From assembly GCF_029227915.1 (NCBI RefSeq), contig NC_079884.1, forward strand, positions 2,730,001-2,794,000: a stretch of 64,000 nt of DNA, written 5' to 3'. Source of the stretch: Hydractinia symbiolongicarpus. Its lineage: Eukaryota > Cnidaria > Hydrozoa > Anthoathecata > Hydractiniidae. Positions 11,635-26,290 of this stretch are shown one piece after another. A model generated the notes under the pieces. The model saw only the letters and a list, made by a program, of their open reading frames with translations. It was not told the DNA's origin and searched no databases. A program made the translations under genes and the position numbers. The number at the start of each line of letters is the position of its first letter. The first letter of the stretch is position 1.

Positions 11635-13086
11635 TTAAGATAAATAAGTCATTTTTTACTGTGGAACCAATCCTAGCCGTTATCGCGCACTAAAGAAGTC
11701 GAGACAGTTTCAAAAACTACATTTCATTGATTTTCTAACAGTGTCAATCCGTTTAAGTTACAACGGTTGCGTCACATATTCGTACCAACACGTATTTAGT
11801 CATTTTCTTCCGATATTACTAAGTTGCATCGCTTTTAACAGTGAAACGATTGACTGTAGGACTTATTGATCTGATTTTGGACTTTGACCTTATAAATGTT
11901 ATAAGTGAGACAATTGGACTGCAAGAAATAACATTCTTCTTAATTTGACATGATTGTGGGAACTCAGCGATTACACTGGGCGCTGTGGTAACGCTTTATT
12001 TAAAAATTAAGATAAATAAGTCATTTTTTACTGTGTGGACCAATCCTAGCCGTTATCGCGCGCTGAAGAAGTAGAGACAGTTTCAAAAGCTACATTTTAT
12101 TGATTTTCTAACGGTGTCAATGCGTTTGAGTTACAACGGTTGCGTCACACATTCGTACAAACATGTATTTAGTGATTTTTTCCCGATATTACTAAGTTGT
12201 ATTGCTTTCAACAGTGAAACGATTGACTATGGGACTTAATTGAACTGATTTTGGACTTTGACCTTATAAATGTGATAAATGAGTCATTTTGACTACAAGA
12301 AATAACATTCTTCTTAATTTGACATGATTGCTGGAACTCAGCGATTACACTGGGCGCTGTGGCAGCGCTTTATTTAAAAATAAAGATAAATAAGTCATTT
12401 TTCACTGTGGGACCAATCCTGACCGTTATCGCGTGCTGAAGAAGTAGAGACAGTTTCCAAAACTGCATTTCATTGACTTTCTAACGGTGTCAATCCGTTT
12501 GAGTTACAACGGTTGCATCACATATTCGTACCAACATGTATTTAGTGATTTTCTTCCGATGTTACTAAGTCGTATCGCTTTTAACAGTGAAACCATTTAC
12601 TGTGGGAATTAATTCCACTGATTTTGGACTGTGACCTTATAAATGGGATAAATGAGCCAATTGGTCTCCAAGGAAGAACATTCTTCTTAATTTGACATGA
12701 TTGCTGGAATTCAGCGACTACATTAGGCTCTGTGGTAGCGCTTTATTTAAAAATTGAGATAAATAAGTCTTCTCTTACTGTGGGACCAATCCTGGCCGTT
12801 ACCACGCGCTGAATAAATAGTGACAGTTTCAAAGACTACAATTCATTGACTTTCTAGCGGTATAAATCCGCTGGAGTTACAACGGTTGCGTCATATATTC
12901 GTACCAACATGTATTTAGCGGTAGTATTCCGATATTACTAGGGTGCATCGCTTTTAACAGTGCAACGATTGACTGTGGGACTTAATTGAACTGATTTTGA
13001 ACTGTGAACTTATAAATGTTGTAAGTGAGACACTTGGACTCCAAGAAATAACATTATTCTTAATTTGACATGATTGTGGGAATTCA

Positions 13087-13106
13087 GCGATTTAGATAAA
13101 TAAGCC
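13087..13106. repeat. Shortened satellite monomer (36-bp deletion), copy 1
   Basis: 'gcgatttagataaataagcc' joins the two sides of a 36-bp deletion. The normal 'acactgggcgctgtgg...aaaaatt' between 'gcgatt' and 'tagataaataag' is missing. ATT occurs at both breakpoints, which fits microhomology-mediated or slippage loss. Confidence 0.88.
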
Positions 13107-14540
13107 TTTTTTTACTCTGGGACCAATCCTGGCTGTTACCACACGCTGAATAAATAGGAACAGCTCCAAAGACTACATTTCATTGATTTTCTAACGGTGT
13201 CAATCCGTTTAAGTTACAACGGTTGCGTCACATATTCGTACCAACACGTATTTAGTCATTTTCTTCCGATATTACTAAGTTGCATCGCTTTTAACAGTGA
13301 AACGATTGACTGTGGGACTTAATTGAACTGATTTTTGACTTTGACCTTATAAATGTTATAAGTAAGACAATTGGACTCCAAGAAATAACATTCTTCTTAG
13401 TTTGACATGATTGTGGGAACTCAACGGTTGCACAGGACCCTGTGGTAGCGATTCATTTAAAAATTTAGATAAATAAGTCATTTTTACTGTGGGACCAAAC
13501 CTAGCCGTTAGCGCGCGCTGAAGATATAGAGACAGTTTCAGAACTCCATTTCATTGACTCTCTAACGGTGTCAATCCGTTTTAGTTACAACAGTTGCGTC
13601 ACACATTCGTACCAACATGTATTTAGTGATTTTTTTCGGATATTCCTAAGTTGTATCGCTTTCAACAGTGAAACGATTGACTGTGGGACTTAATTGAACT
13701 GATTTTGAATTTTGACCTTCTAAATGTGATAAATGAGCCATTTTGAATACAAGAAATAACATTCTTCTAATTTTGACATGATTGTGGGAACTCAGCAATT
13801 ACACTGGGCGCTGTGGTTGCGCTTTATTTAAAAATAAAGATAAATAAGTCATTTTTCACTGTGGGACCAATCCTAGCCGTTAGTTCGCGCTGAAGAAATT
13901 GCGACAGTTTCAAAAACTACATTCCTTTGACTTTCTAACGGTGTCAATCCGTTTGAGTTACAACGGTTGCGTCACACATTCGTTCCAAGATGTATTTAGT
14001 GATTTTTTTCCGATATTACTAAGTTGTATCGCTTCCAACAGTGAAACGATTGACTGTAGGACTTATTGATCTGATTTTGGACTTCGACCTTATAAATGTT
14101 ATAAGTGAGACAATTGGACTGCAAGAAATAACATTCTTCTTAATTTGACATGATTGTGGGAACTCAGCGATTACACTGGGCCCTGTGGTAACGCTTTATT
14201 TAAAAATTAAGATAAATAAGTCATTTTTTACTGTGTGGACCAATCCTAGCCGTTATCGTGCGCTGAAGAAGTAGAGACAGTTTCAAAAGCTACATTTCAT
14301 TGATTTTCTAACGGTGTCAATTCGTTTAAGTTACAACGGTTGCGTCACACATTCGTACCAACATGTATTTAGCGGTAGTATTCCGATATTACTAGGGTGC
14401 ATCGCTTTTAACAGTGCAACGATTGACTGTGGGACTTAATTGAACTGATCTTGAACTGTGACCTTATAAATGTTATAAGTGAGACTCTTGGACTCCAAGA
14501 AATAACATTATTCTTAATTTGACATGATTGTGGGAATTCA

Positions 14541-14560
14541 GCGATTTAGATAAATAAGCC
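14541..14560. repeat. Shortened satellite monomer (36-bp deletion), copy 2
   Basis: The same deletion junction as at 13087, 1454 bp downstream (four monomers minus 36 bp). The deletion was therefore copied as part of a HOR rather than arising twice. Confidence 0.88.
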
Positions 14561-17488
14561 TTTTTTTACTGTGGGGCCAATCCTGGCTGTTACCACACGC
14601 TGAATAAATAGGAACAGCTCCAAAGACCACATTTCATTGATTTTCTAACGGTGTCAATCCGTTTAGGTTACAACGGTTGCGTCACATATTCGTATCAACA
14701 CGTATTTAGTCATTTTCTTCCGATATTACTAAGTTGCATCGCTTTTAACAGTGAAACGATTGACTGTGGGACTTAATTGAACTGATTTTGGACTTTGACC
14801 TTATAAATGTTATAAGTAAGACAATTGGACTCCAAGAAATAACATTTTTCTTAATTTGACATGATTGTGGGAACTCAACGGTTGCACAGAACCCTGTGGT
14901 AGCGATTCATTTAAAAATTTAGATAAATAAGTCATTTTTACTGTGGGACCAAACCTAGCCGTTAGCGCGCGCTGAAGATATAGAGACAGTTTCAGAACTC
15001 CATTTCATTGACTCTCTAACGGTGTCAATCCGTTTTAGTTACAACAGTTGCGTCACACATTCGTACCAACATGTATTTAGTGATTTTTTTCGGATATTCC
15101 TAAGTTGTATCGCTTTCAACAGTGAAACGATTGACTGTGGGACTTAATTGAACTGATTTTGAATTTTGACCTTCTAAATGTGATAAATGAGCCATTTTGA
15201 ATACAAGAAATAACATTCTTCTTAATTTGACATGATTGTGGGAACTCAGCGATTACACTGGGCGCTGTGGTAACGCTTTATATAAAAATTAAGATAAATA
15301 AGTCATTTTTTACTGTGTGGACCAATCCTAGCCGTTATCGCGCGCTGATGAAGTAGAGACAGTTTCAAAAGCTACATTTCATTGATTTTCTAACGGTGTC
15401 AATCCGTTTAAGTTACAACGGTTGCGTCACACATTCGTACCAACATGTATTTAGTGATTTTTTACCGATATTACTAAGTTGTATCGCTTTCAACAGTGAA
15501 ACAATTGACTGTGGGACTTAATTGAACTGATTTTGGACTTTCACCTTATAAATGTTATAAGTGAGAAAATTGGACTGCAAGAAATAACATTCTTTTTAAT
15601 TTGACATGATTGTATGAACTCAGCGATTACACTGGGCACTGTGGTAACGCTTTATTTAAAAATTAGGATAAATAAGTCATTTTTTACTGTGGGACCAATC
15701 CTAGCCGTTACTGCGCGCTGAAGAAGTAGAGACAGACTCAAAAGCTACATTTCATTGAATTTCTAACGGTGTCAATCCATTTGAGTTACAATGGTTGCGT
15801 CACACATTCGTACCATCATGCACCTAACGATGTTTTTCGGATATTCCTAAGTTGTATCGCTTTCAACAGTCCAACGATTGACTGTGGGACTTAATTGAAC
15901 TGATTTTGGACTTTGACCTTATAAATGTTATAAGTGAGACAATTGGACTCCAAGAAATAGGATTCTTCTTAATTTGACATGATTGTGGGAACTCAGCGGT
16001 TGAACAGGACACTGTGGTAGCGATTCATTTAAAAATTTAGATAAATAAGTCATTTTTACTGTGGGACCAATCCTAGCCGTTAGCGCGCGCTGATGATATA
16101 GAGACAGTTTTAAAAACTCCATTTCATTGACTTTCTAACGGTGTCAATCCGTTTGAGTTACAAAGATTGCGTCACACATTCGTACCAACATGTATTTAGT
16201 GATTTTTTTTCCGATGTTACTAAGTTGTATCGCTTCCAACAGTGAAACGATTGACTCTGGGACTTAATTGAACTGATTTTGGACTTTGACCTTATAAATG
16301 TTATAAGTGAGATAATTGGACTGCAAGAAATAACATTCTTTTTAATTTGACATGATTGTGGGAACTCAGCGATTACACTGGGCACTGTGGTAACGCTTTA
16401 TTTAAAAATTAGGACAAAATAAGTCATTTTTTACTGTGGGACCAATCCCAGCCGTTATTGCGCGCTGAAGAAGTAGAGGCAGTCTCAAAAGCTACATTTC
16501 ATTGATTTTCTAACGGTGTCAATCCATTTGAGTTACAACGGTTGCGTCACACATTCGTACCATCATGCACTTTACGATGTTTTTCGGATATTCCTAAGTT
16601 GTATCGCTTTCAACAGTCCAACGATTGACTGTGGGACTTAATTGAACTGATTTTGGACTTTGACCTTATAAATGTTATAAATGAGTCATTTTGACTACAA
16701 GAAATAACATTCTTCTTAATTTGACATGATTGCTGGAACTCAGAGATTACACTGGGCGCTGTGGTAACGCTTTATTTAAAAATTATGATAGATAAATCAT
16801 TTTTTACTGTGGAACCAATCCTAGCCGTTATCGCGCGCTGAAGAAGTAGAGACAGTTTCAAAAGCTACAATTCATTGACTTCCTGACGGTGTCAATCCGT
16901 TTGAGTTACAACGGTTGCGTTACACATTCGTACCAACATGTATTTAGTGATTTTCTTCCGATGTTACTAAGTCGTATCGCTTTTAACAGTGAAACCATTT
17001 ACTGTGGGAATTAATTGCACTGATTCTGGACTGTGACCTTATAAATGTGATAAGTGAGCCAATTGGTCTCCAAGGAAGAACATTCTTCTTAATTTGACAT
17101 GATTGCTGGAATTCAGCGATTACATTAGGCTCTGTGGTAGCGCTTTATTTAAAAATTTAGATAAATAAGTCTTTTCTTACTGTGGGACCAATCCTGGCCG
17201 TTACCACGCGATGAATAAATAGTGACAGTTTCAAAGACTACATTTCATTTACTTTCTAGCGGTATAAATCCGTTAGAGTTACAACGGTTGCGTCATATAT
17301 TCGTACCAACATGTATTTAGCGGTAGTATTCCGATATTACTAGGGTGCATCGCTTTTAACAGTGCAACGATTGACTGTGGGACTTAATTGAACTGATTTT
17401 GAACTGTGACCTTATAAATGTTATAAGTGAGACACTTGGACTCCAAGAAATAACATTATTCTTAATTTGACATGATTGTGGGAATTCA

Positions 17489-17508
17489 GCGATTAAGATA
17501 AATAAGTC
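17489..17508. repeat. Shortened satellite monomer (36-bp deletion), copy 3
   Basis: The same junction, here 'gcgattaagataaataagtc', 2948 bp beyond the copy at 14541 (eight monomers minus 36 bp). The bases right of the join come from the class-A variant, showing later conversion or substitution. Confidence 0.83.
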
Positions 17509-20500
17509 TTTTTTTACTGGGGACCAATCCTGGCTGTTACCACACGCTGAAGAAATAGGAACACCTCTAAAGACTACATTTCATTGACTTTCTAGTGGTA
17601 TAAATCCCTTTGAGTTACAATGGTTGCGTCACATATTCGTACCAACATGTATTTAGCGATAGTATTCGGATATTATTAGGTTGCATCGCTTTTAACAGTG
17701 AAACGTTTGACTGTGGGACTTAATTGAACTGATTTTGGGCTTTGACCTTATAAATGTGATAAATGAGTCATTTTGACTACAAGAAATAACATTCCTCTTA
17801 ATTTGACATGGTTGCTGTAACTTAGCAATTACACTAGGCGCTGTGGTAACGCTTTATTTAAAAATTAAGATAAATAAGTCATTTTTTACTGTGGAACCAA
17901 TCCTAGCCGTTATCGCGCACTAAAGAAGTCGAGACAGTTTCAAAAACTACATTTCATTGATTTTCTAACGGAGTCAATCCGTTTAAGTTACAACGGTTGC
18001 GTCACATATTCGTACCAACACGTATTTAGTCATTTTCTTCCGATATTACTAAGTTGCATCGCTTTTAACAGTGAAACGATTGACTGTGGGACTTCATTGA
18101 ACTGATTTTGGACATTGACCTTATAAATGTTATAAGTAAGACAATTGGACTCCAAGAAATAACATTCTTCTTAATTTGACATGATTGTGGGAACTCAACG
18201 GTTGCACAGGACCCTGTGGTAGCGATTCATTTAAAAATTTAGATAAATAAGTCATTTTTACTGTGGGACCAAACCTAGCCGTTAGCGCGCGCTGAAGATA
18301 TAGAGACAGTTTCAGAACTCCATTTCATCGACTCTCTAACGGTGTCAATCCGTTTTAGTTAAAACAGTTGCGTCACACATTCGTACCAACATGTATTTAG
18401 TGATTTTTTTCGGATATTCCTAAGTTGTATCGCTTTCAACAGTGAAACGATTGACTGTGGGACTTAATTGAACTGATTTTGAATTTTGACCTTCTAAATG
18501 TGATAAATGAGCCATTTTGACTACAAGAAATAACATTCTTCTAATTTTGACATGATTGTGGGAACACAGCAATTACACTGGGCGCTGTGGTTGCGCTCTA
18601 TTTAAAAACAAAGATAAATAAGTCATTTTTCACTGTGGGACCAATCCTAGCCGTTAGTTCGCGCTGAAGAAATTGAGACAGTTTCAAAAACTACATTCCT
18701 TTGACTTTCTAACGGTGTCAATCCGTTTGAGTTACAACGGTTGCGTCACATATTCGTACCAATATGTATTTAGTGATTTTCTTCCGATATTACTAAGTTG
18801 CATCGCTTTTAACAGTGAATGGATTCACTGTGGGACTCAATTGAACTGATTTTTGACTTTGACCTTATAAATGTTATAAGTGAGACAATTGGACTCCGAG
18901 AAATAGGATTCTTCTTAATTTGACATGATTGTGGGAACTCAGCGGTTGAACAAGACCCTGTGGTAGCGATTCATTTAAAAATTTAGATAAATAAGTCATT
19001 TTTACTGTGGATCCAATCCTAGCCGTTAGCGCGCGCTGAAGATACAGAGACAGTTTTAAAAACTTCATTTCATTGACTTTCTAACGGTGTCAATCCGTTT
19101 GAGTTACAAAGATTGCGTCACACATTCGTACCAACATGTATTTAGTGATTTTTCTTCCGATGTTACTAAGTTTTATCGCTTCCAACAGTGAAACGATTGA
19201 CTGTGGGACTTAATTGAACTGATTTTGGACTTTGACCTTATAAATGTTTTAAGTGAGACAATTGGACTGCAAGAAATAACATTCTTTTTAATTTAACATG
19301 ATTGTGGGAACTCAGCGATTACACTGGGCACTGTGGTAACGCTTTATTTAAAAATTAGGATAAATAAGTCACTTTATACTGTGGGACCAATCCTAGCCGT
19401 TATTGCGCGCTGAAGAAGTAGAGACAGTCTCAAAACCTACATTTCATTGATTTTTTATCGGTGTCAATCCATTTGAGTTACAACGGTTGCGTCACACATT
19501 CGTACCATCATGCACCTAACGATGTTTTTCGGATATTCCTAAGTTGTATCGCTTTCAACAGTCCAACAATTGACTGTGGGACTTAATTGAACTGATTTTG
19601 GACTTTGACCTTATAAATGTTATAAATGAGTCATTTTGACTACAAGAAATAACATTCTTCTTAATTTGACATGATTGCTGGAACTCAGCGATTACACTGG
19701 GCGCTGTGGTAACGCTTTATTTAAAAATTATGATAGATAAATCATTTTTTACTGTGGGACCAATCCTAGCCGTTATCGCGCGCTGAAGAAGTAGAGACAG
19801 TTTCAAAAGCTACAATTCATTGATTTTCTAACGGTGTCAATCCGTTTGAGTTACAACGGTTGCGTTACACATTCGTACCAACATGTATTTAGTGATTTTT
19901 TTCCAATATTACTAAGTTGTATCGCTTTCAACAGTGAAACGATTGACTGTGGGACCTAATTGAACTGATTTTGGACTTTGACCTTATAAATGTGATAAAT
20001 GAGTCATTTTGACTACAAGAAATAACATTCTTCTTAATTTGACATGATTGTGGGAACTCAACAGTTGCACAGGACCCTGTGGTAGCGATTCATTTAAAAA
20101 TTTAGTTAAACAAGTCATTTTTACTCTGGGACCAATCCTAGCCGTTAGCGCGCGCTTAAGATATAGAGACAGTTTCAAAAACTCAATTTCATTGACTTTC
20201 TAACGGTGTCAATCCGTTTGAGTTACAACGGTTGCGTCACACATTCGTACCAACATGTATTTAGTGATTTTTTTCGGATATTCCCAAGTTGTATCGCTTA
20301 CAACAGTCAAACGAATGACTGTGGGACTTAATTGAACTGATTTTGGACTTTGACTTTATAAATGTGATAAATGAGTCATTTTGACTACAAGAAATAACAT
20401 TCTTCTTAATTTGACATGATTGTGGGAACTCAGCGGTTGCACAGGACCCTGTGGTAGTGATTCATTTAAAAATTTAGATAAATAAGTCATTTTTACTGTG

Positions 20501-21809
20501 GGAACAATCCTAGCCGTTAGCGCGCGCTGAAGATATAGAGACAGTTTCAAAAACTCCATTTCATTGACTTTCAACGGTGTCAATCTGTTTGAGTTACAAT
20601 GGTTGCGTCACACATTCGTACCAACATGTATTTAGTGATTTTTTTCCCGATATTACTAAGTTGTATCGCTTTCAACAGTGAAACGATTGACTGTGGGACT
20701 TAATTGAACTGATTTTGAACTTTGACCTTATAAATGTGATAAATGAGTCACTTTGACTACAAGAAATAACATTCCTCTTAATTTGACATGATTGCTGTAA
20801 CTTAGCGATTACACTAGGCGCTGTGGTAACGCTTTATTTAAAAATTAAGTTGAATAAGTCATTTTTTACTGTGGAACCAATCCTAGCCGTTATCGCGCAC
20901 TAAAGAAGTCGAGACAGTTTCAAAAACTACATTTCATTAATGTTCTAACGGTGTCAATCCGTTTAAGTTACAACGGTTGCGTCACATATTCGTACCAACA
21001 CGTATTTAGTCATTTTCTTCCGATATTACTAAGTTGCATCGCTTTTAACAGTGAAACGATTGACTGTGGGACTTAATTGAACTGATTTTGGACTTTGACC
21101 TTATAAATGTTATAAGTAAGACAATTTGACTCCAAGATATTACATTCTTCTTAATTTGACATGATTGTGGGAAATCAACGGTTGCACAGGACCCTGTGGT
21201 ATAGATTCATTTAAAAATTTAGATAAATAAGTAATTTTTACTGTGGGACCAATCCTAGCCGTTAGCGCGCGCTGAAGATATAGAGAAAGTTTCAGAACTC
21301 CATTTCATTGACTTTCTAACGGTGTCAATCCGTTTTAGTTACAACAGTTGCGTCACACATTCGTACCAACATGTATTTAGTGATTTTTTTCGGATATTCC
21401 TAACTTGTATCGCTTTCAACAGTGAAACGATTGACTGTGGGACTTAATTGAACTGATTTTGAATTTTGACCTTCTAAATGTGATAAATGAGCCATTTTGA
21501 CTACAAGAAATAACATTCTTCTAAATTTGACATGATTGTGGGAACTCAGCAATTACACTGGGCGCTGTAGTTGCGCGTTATTTAAAAATAAAGATAAATA
21601 AGTCATTTTTCACTGTGGGACCAATCCTAGCCGTTAGTTCGCGCTGAAGAAATTGAGACAGTTTCAAAAACTACATTCCTTTGACTTTCTAACGGTGGCA
21701 ATCCGTTTGAGTTACAACGGTTGCGTCACACATTCGTACCAACATGTATTTAGTGATTTTTTTCCGATATTACTAAGTTGTATCGCTTCCAACAGTGAAA
21801 CGATTGACT

Positions 21810-24800
21810 GTAGGACTTATTGATCTGATTTTGGATTTTGACCTTATAAATGTTATAAGTGAGACAATTGGACTGCAAGAAATAACATTATTCTTAATTT
21901 GACATGCCTGTGGGAACTCAGCGATTACACTGGGCGCTGTGGTAACGCTTTATTTAAAAATTAAGATGAATAAGTCATTTTTTACTATGTGGACCAATCC
22001 TAGCCGTTATCGCGCGCTGAAGAAGTAGAGACAGTTTCAAAAGCTACATTTCATTGATTTTCTAACGGTGTCAATCCGTTTGAGTTACAACGGTTGCGTC
22101 ACACATTCGTACCAACATGTATTTAGTGATTTTTTCCCGATATTACTAAGTTGCATCGCTTCCAACAGTGAAACGATTGACTGTGGGACTTAATTGAACT
22201 GATTTTGGACTTTGACCTTATAAATGTGATAAATGAGTCATTTTGACTACAAGAAATAACATTCTTCTTAATTTGACATGATTGCTGAAACTCAGCGATT
22301 GCACTAGGCGCTGTGGTAACGCTTTATTTAAAAATTAAGATAAATAAGACATTTTTTACTGTGGGACCAATCCTAGCCGTTAGTTCGCGCTGAAGAAATT
22401 GAGACAGTTTCAAAAACTACATTCCTTTGACTTTCTAACGGTGGCAATCCGTTTGAGTTACAACGGTTGCGTCACACATTCGTACCAACATGTATTTAGT
22501 GATTTTTTTCCGATATTACTAAGTTGTATCGCTTCCAACAGTGAAACGATTGACTGTGGGACTTAATTGAACTGATTTTGGACTTTGACCTTATAAATGT
22601 GATAAATGAGTCATTTTGACTACAAGAAATAACATTCTTCTTAATTTGACATGATTGCTGAAACTCAGCGATTGCACTAGGCGCAGTGGTAACGCTTTAT
22701 TTAAAAATTAAGATAAATAAGACATTTTTTACTGTGGGACCAATCCTAGCCGTTATCGCGCACTGAAGAAGTAGAGACAGTTTGAAAAACTACATTTCAT
22801 TGATTTTCTAACGGTGTCAATCCGTTTGAGTTACAACGGTTGCGTCACATATTCGTACCAATATGTATTTAGTGATTTTCTTCCGATATTACTAAGTTGC
22901 ATCGCTTTTAACAGTGAAACGATTGACTGTGGGACTTAATTGAACTGATTTTGGACTTTGACTTTATAAATGTGATAAATGAGTCATTTTGACTACAAGA
23001 AATAACATTCCTCTTAATTTGACATGATTGCTGTAACTTAGCGATTACACTAGGCGCTGTGGTAACGCTTTATTTAAAAATTAAGATGAATAAGTCATTT
23101 TTTACTGTGGAACCAATCCTAGCCGTTATCGCGCACTGAAGAAGTCGAGACAGTTTCAAAAACTACATTTCATTGATTTTCCAACGGTGTCAATCCGTTT
23201 AAGTTACAGCGGTTGCGTCACATATTCGTACCAACACGTATTTAGTCATTTTCTTCCGATATTACTAAGTTGTATCGCTTCCAACAGTGAAACGATTGAC
23301 TGTAGGACTTATTGATCTGATTTTGGATTTTGACCTTATAAATGTTATAAGTGAGACAATTGGACTGCAAGAAATAACATTATTCTTAATTTGACATGCC
23401 TGTGGGAACTCAGCGATTACACTGGGCGCTGTGGTAACGCTTTATTTAAAAATTAAGATAAATAAGTCATTTTTTACTATGTGGACCAATCCTAGCCGTT
23501 ATCGCGCGCTGAAGAAGTAGAGACAGTTTCAAAAGCTACATTTCATTGATTTTCTAACGGTGTCAATCCGTTTGAGTTACAACGGTTGCGTCACACATTC
23601 GTACCAACATGTATTTAGTGATTTTTTCCCGATATTACTAAGTTGCATCGCTTCCAACAGTGAAACGATTGACTGTGGGACTTAATTGAACTGATTTTGG
23701 ACTTTGACCTTATAAATGTGATAAATGAGTCATTTTGACTACAAGAAATAACATTCTTCTTAATTTGACATGATTGCTGAAACTCAGCGATTGCACTAGG
23801 CGCTGTGGTAACGCTTTATTTAAAAATTAAGATAAATAAGACATTTTTTACTGTGGGACCAATCCTAGCCGTTAGTTCGCGCTGAAGAAATTGAGACAGT
23901 TTCAAAAACTACATTCCTTTGACTTTCTAACGGTGGCAATCCGTTTGAGTTACAACGGTTGCGTCACACATTCGTACCAACATGTATTTAGTGATTTTTT
24001 TCCGATATTACTAAGTTGTATCGCTTCCAACAGTGAAACGATTGACTGTGGGACTTAATTGAACTGATTTTGGACTTTGACCTTATAAATGTGATAAATG
24101 AGTCATTTTGACTACAAGAAATAACATTCTTCTTAATTTGACATGATTGCTGAAACTCAGCGATTGCACTAGGCGCAGTGGTAACGCTTTATTTAAAAAT
24201 TAAGATAAATAAGACATTTTTTACTGTGGGACCAATCCTAGCCGTTATCGCGCACTGAAGAAGTAGAGACAGTTTGAAAAACTACATTTCATTGATTTTC
24301 TAACGGTGTCAATCCGTTTGAGTTACAACGGTTGGGTCACATATTCGTACCAATATGTATTTAGTGATTTTCTTCCGATATTACTAAGTTGCATCGCTTT
24401 TAACAGTGAAACGATTGACTGTGGGACTTAATTGAACTGATTTTGGACTTTGACCTTATAAATGTGATAAATGAGTCATTTTGACTACAAGAAATAACAT
24501 TCCTCTTAATTTGACATGATTGCTGTAACTTAGCGATTACACTAGGCGCTGTGGTAACGCTTTATTTAAAAATTAAGATGAATAAGTCATTTTTTACTGT
24601 GGAACCAATCCTAGCCGTTATCGCGCACTGAAGAAGTCGAGACAGTTTCAAAAACTACATTTCATTGATTTTCCAACGGTGTCAATCCGTTTAAGTTACA
24701 ACGGTTGCGTCACATATTCGTACCAACACGTATTTAGTCATTTTCTTCCGATATTACTAAGTTGTATCGCTTCCAACAGTGAAACGATTGACTGTAGGAC

Positions 24801-26285
24801 TTATTGATCTGATTTTGGATTTTGACCTTATAAATGTTATAAGTGAGGCAATTGGACTGCAAGAAATAACATTATTCTTAATTTGACATGCCTGTGGGAA
24901 CTCAGCGATTACACTGGGCGCTGTGGTAACGCTTTATTTAAAAATTAAGATAAATAAGTCATTTTTTACTATGTGGACCAATCCTAGCCGTTATCGCGCG
25001 CTGAAGAAGTAGAGACAGTTTCAAAAGCTACATTTCATTGATTTTCTAACGGTGTCAATCCGTTTGAGTTACAACGGTTGCGTCACACATTCGTACCAAC
25101 ATGTATTTAGTGATTTTTTCCCGATATTACTAAGTTGCATCGCTTCCAACAGTGAAACGATTGACTGTGGGACTTAATTGAACTGATTTTGGACTTTGAC
25201 CTTATAAATGTGATAAATGAGTCATTTTGACTACAAGAAATAACATTCTTCTTAATTTGACATGATTGCTGAAACTCAGCGATTGCACTAGGCGCTGTGG
25301 TAACGCTTTATTTAAAAATTAAGATAAATAAGACATTTTTTACTGTGGGACCAATCCTAGCCGTTAGTTCGCGCTGAAGAAATTGAGACAGTTTCAAAAA
25401 CTACATTCCTTTGAATTTCTAACGGTGGCAATCCGTTTGAGTTACAACGGTTGCGTCACACATTCGTACCAACATGTATTTAGTGATTTTTTTCCGATAT
25501 TACTAAGTTGTATCGCTTCCAACAGTGAAACGATTGACTGTGGGACTTAATTGAACTGATTTTGGACTTTGACCTTATAAATGTGATAAATGAGTCATTT
25601 TGACTACAAGAAATAACATTCTTCTTAATTTGACATGATTGCTGAAACTCAGCGATTGCACTAGGCGCAGTGGTAACGCTTTATTTAAAAATTAAGATAA
25701 ATAAGACATTTTTTACTGTGGGACCAATCCTAGCCGTTATCGCGCACTGAAGAAGTAGAGACAGTTTGAAAAACTACATTTCATTGATTTTCTAACGGTG
25801 TCAATCCGTTTGAGTTACAACGGTTGCGTCACATATTCGTACCAATATGTATTTAGTGATTTTCTTCCGATATTACTAAGTTGCATCGCTTTTAACAGTG
25901 AAACGATTGACTGTGGGACTTAATTGAACTGATTTTGGACTTTGACCTTATAAATGTGATAAATGAGTCATTTTGACTACAAGAAATAACATTCCTCTTA
26001 ATTTGACATGATTGCTGTAACTTAGCGATTACACTAGGCGCTGTGGTAACGCTTTATTTGAAAATTAAGATGAATAAGTCATTTTTTACTGTGGAACCAA
26101 TCCTAGCCGTTATCGCGCACTGAAGAAGTCGAGACAGTTTCAAAAACTACATTTCATTGATTTTCCAACGGTGTCAATCCGTTTAAGTTACAACGGTTGC
26201 GTCACATATTCGTACCAACACGTATTTAGTAATTTTCTTCCGATATTACTAAGTTGCATCGCTTTTAACAGTGAAACGATTGACT
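21810..26285. repeat. Satellite HOR: 1492-bp tetramer, three copies
   Basis: 'gtaggacttattgatctg' starts units at 21810, 23302 and 24794, exactly 1492 bp apart. The private variant 'gacatgcctgtgggaactc' occurs at 21901, 23393 and 24885 with the same spacing. The copies are nearly identical by eye; single private changes include 'gttgggtcac' in the second unit near 24331. Uniformity this high, together with the exact length, indicates recent amplification of the four-monomer unit. Confidence 0.93.
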
Positions 26286-26290
26286 GTGGG

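Larger units (their letters stand above)
14371..19890. repeat. Satellite HOR: about 2947-bp octamer-like unit, two copies
   Basis: The diverged variant 'agcggtagtattccgatatt' at 14371 recurs at 17319 (2948 bp). The deletion junction at 14541 recurs at 17489. The class-B frame at 15928 recurs at 18874 (2946 bp), and 'atgagtcattttgactac' at 16681 recurs at 19626 (2945 bp). A local offset of 3320 bp between 14948 and 18268 shows that the second copy gained a monomer and then lost one. Similarity fades near 16940/19890. Confidence 0.8.

Noticed and set aside
11442-11693. 83-codon plus-strand frame
   Set aside because: Crosses the Helitron/satellite boundary, so it is a chance frame over an insertion junction.
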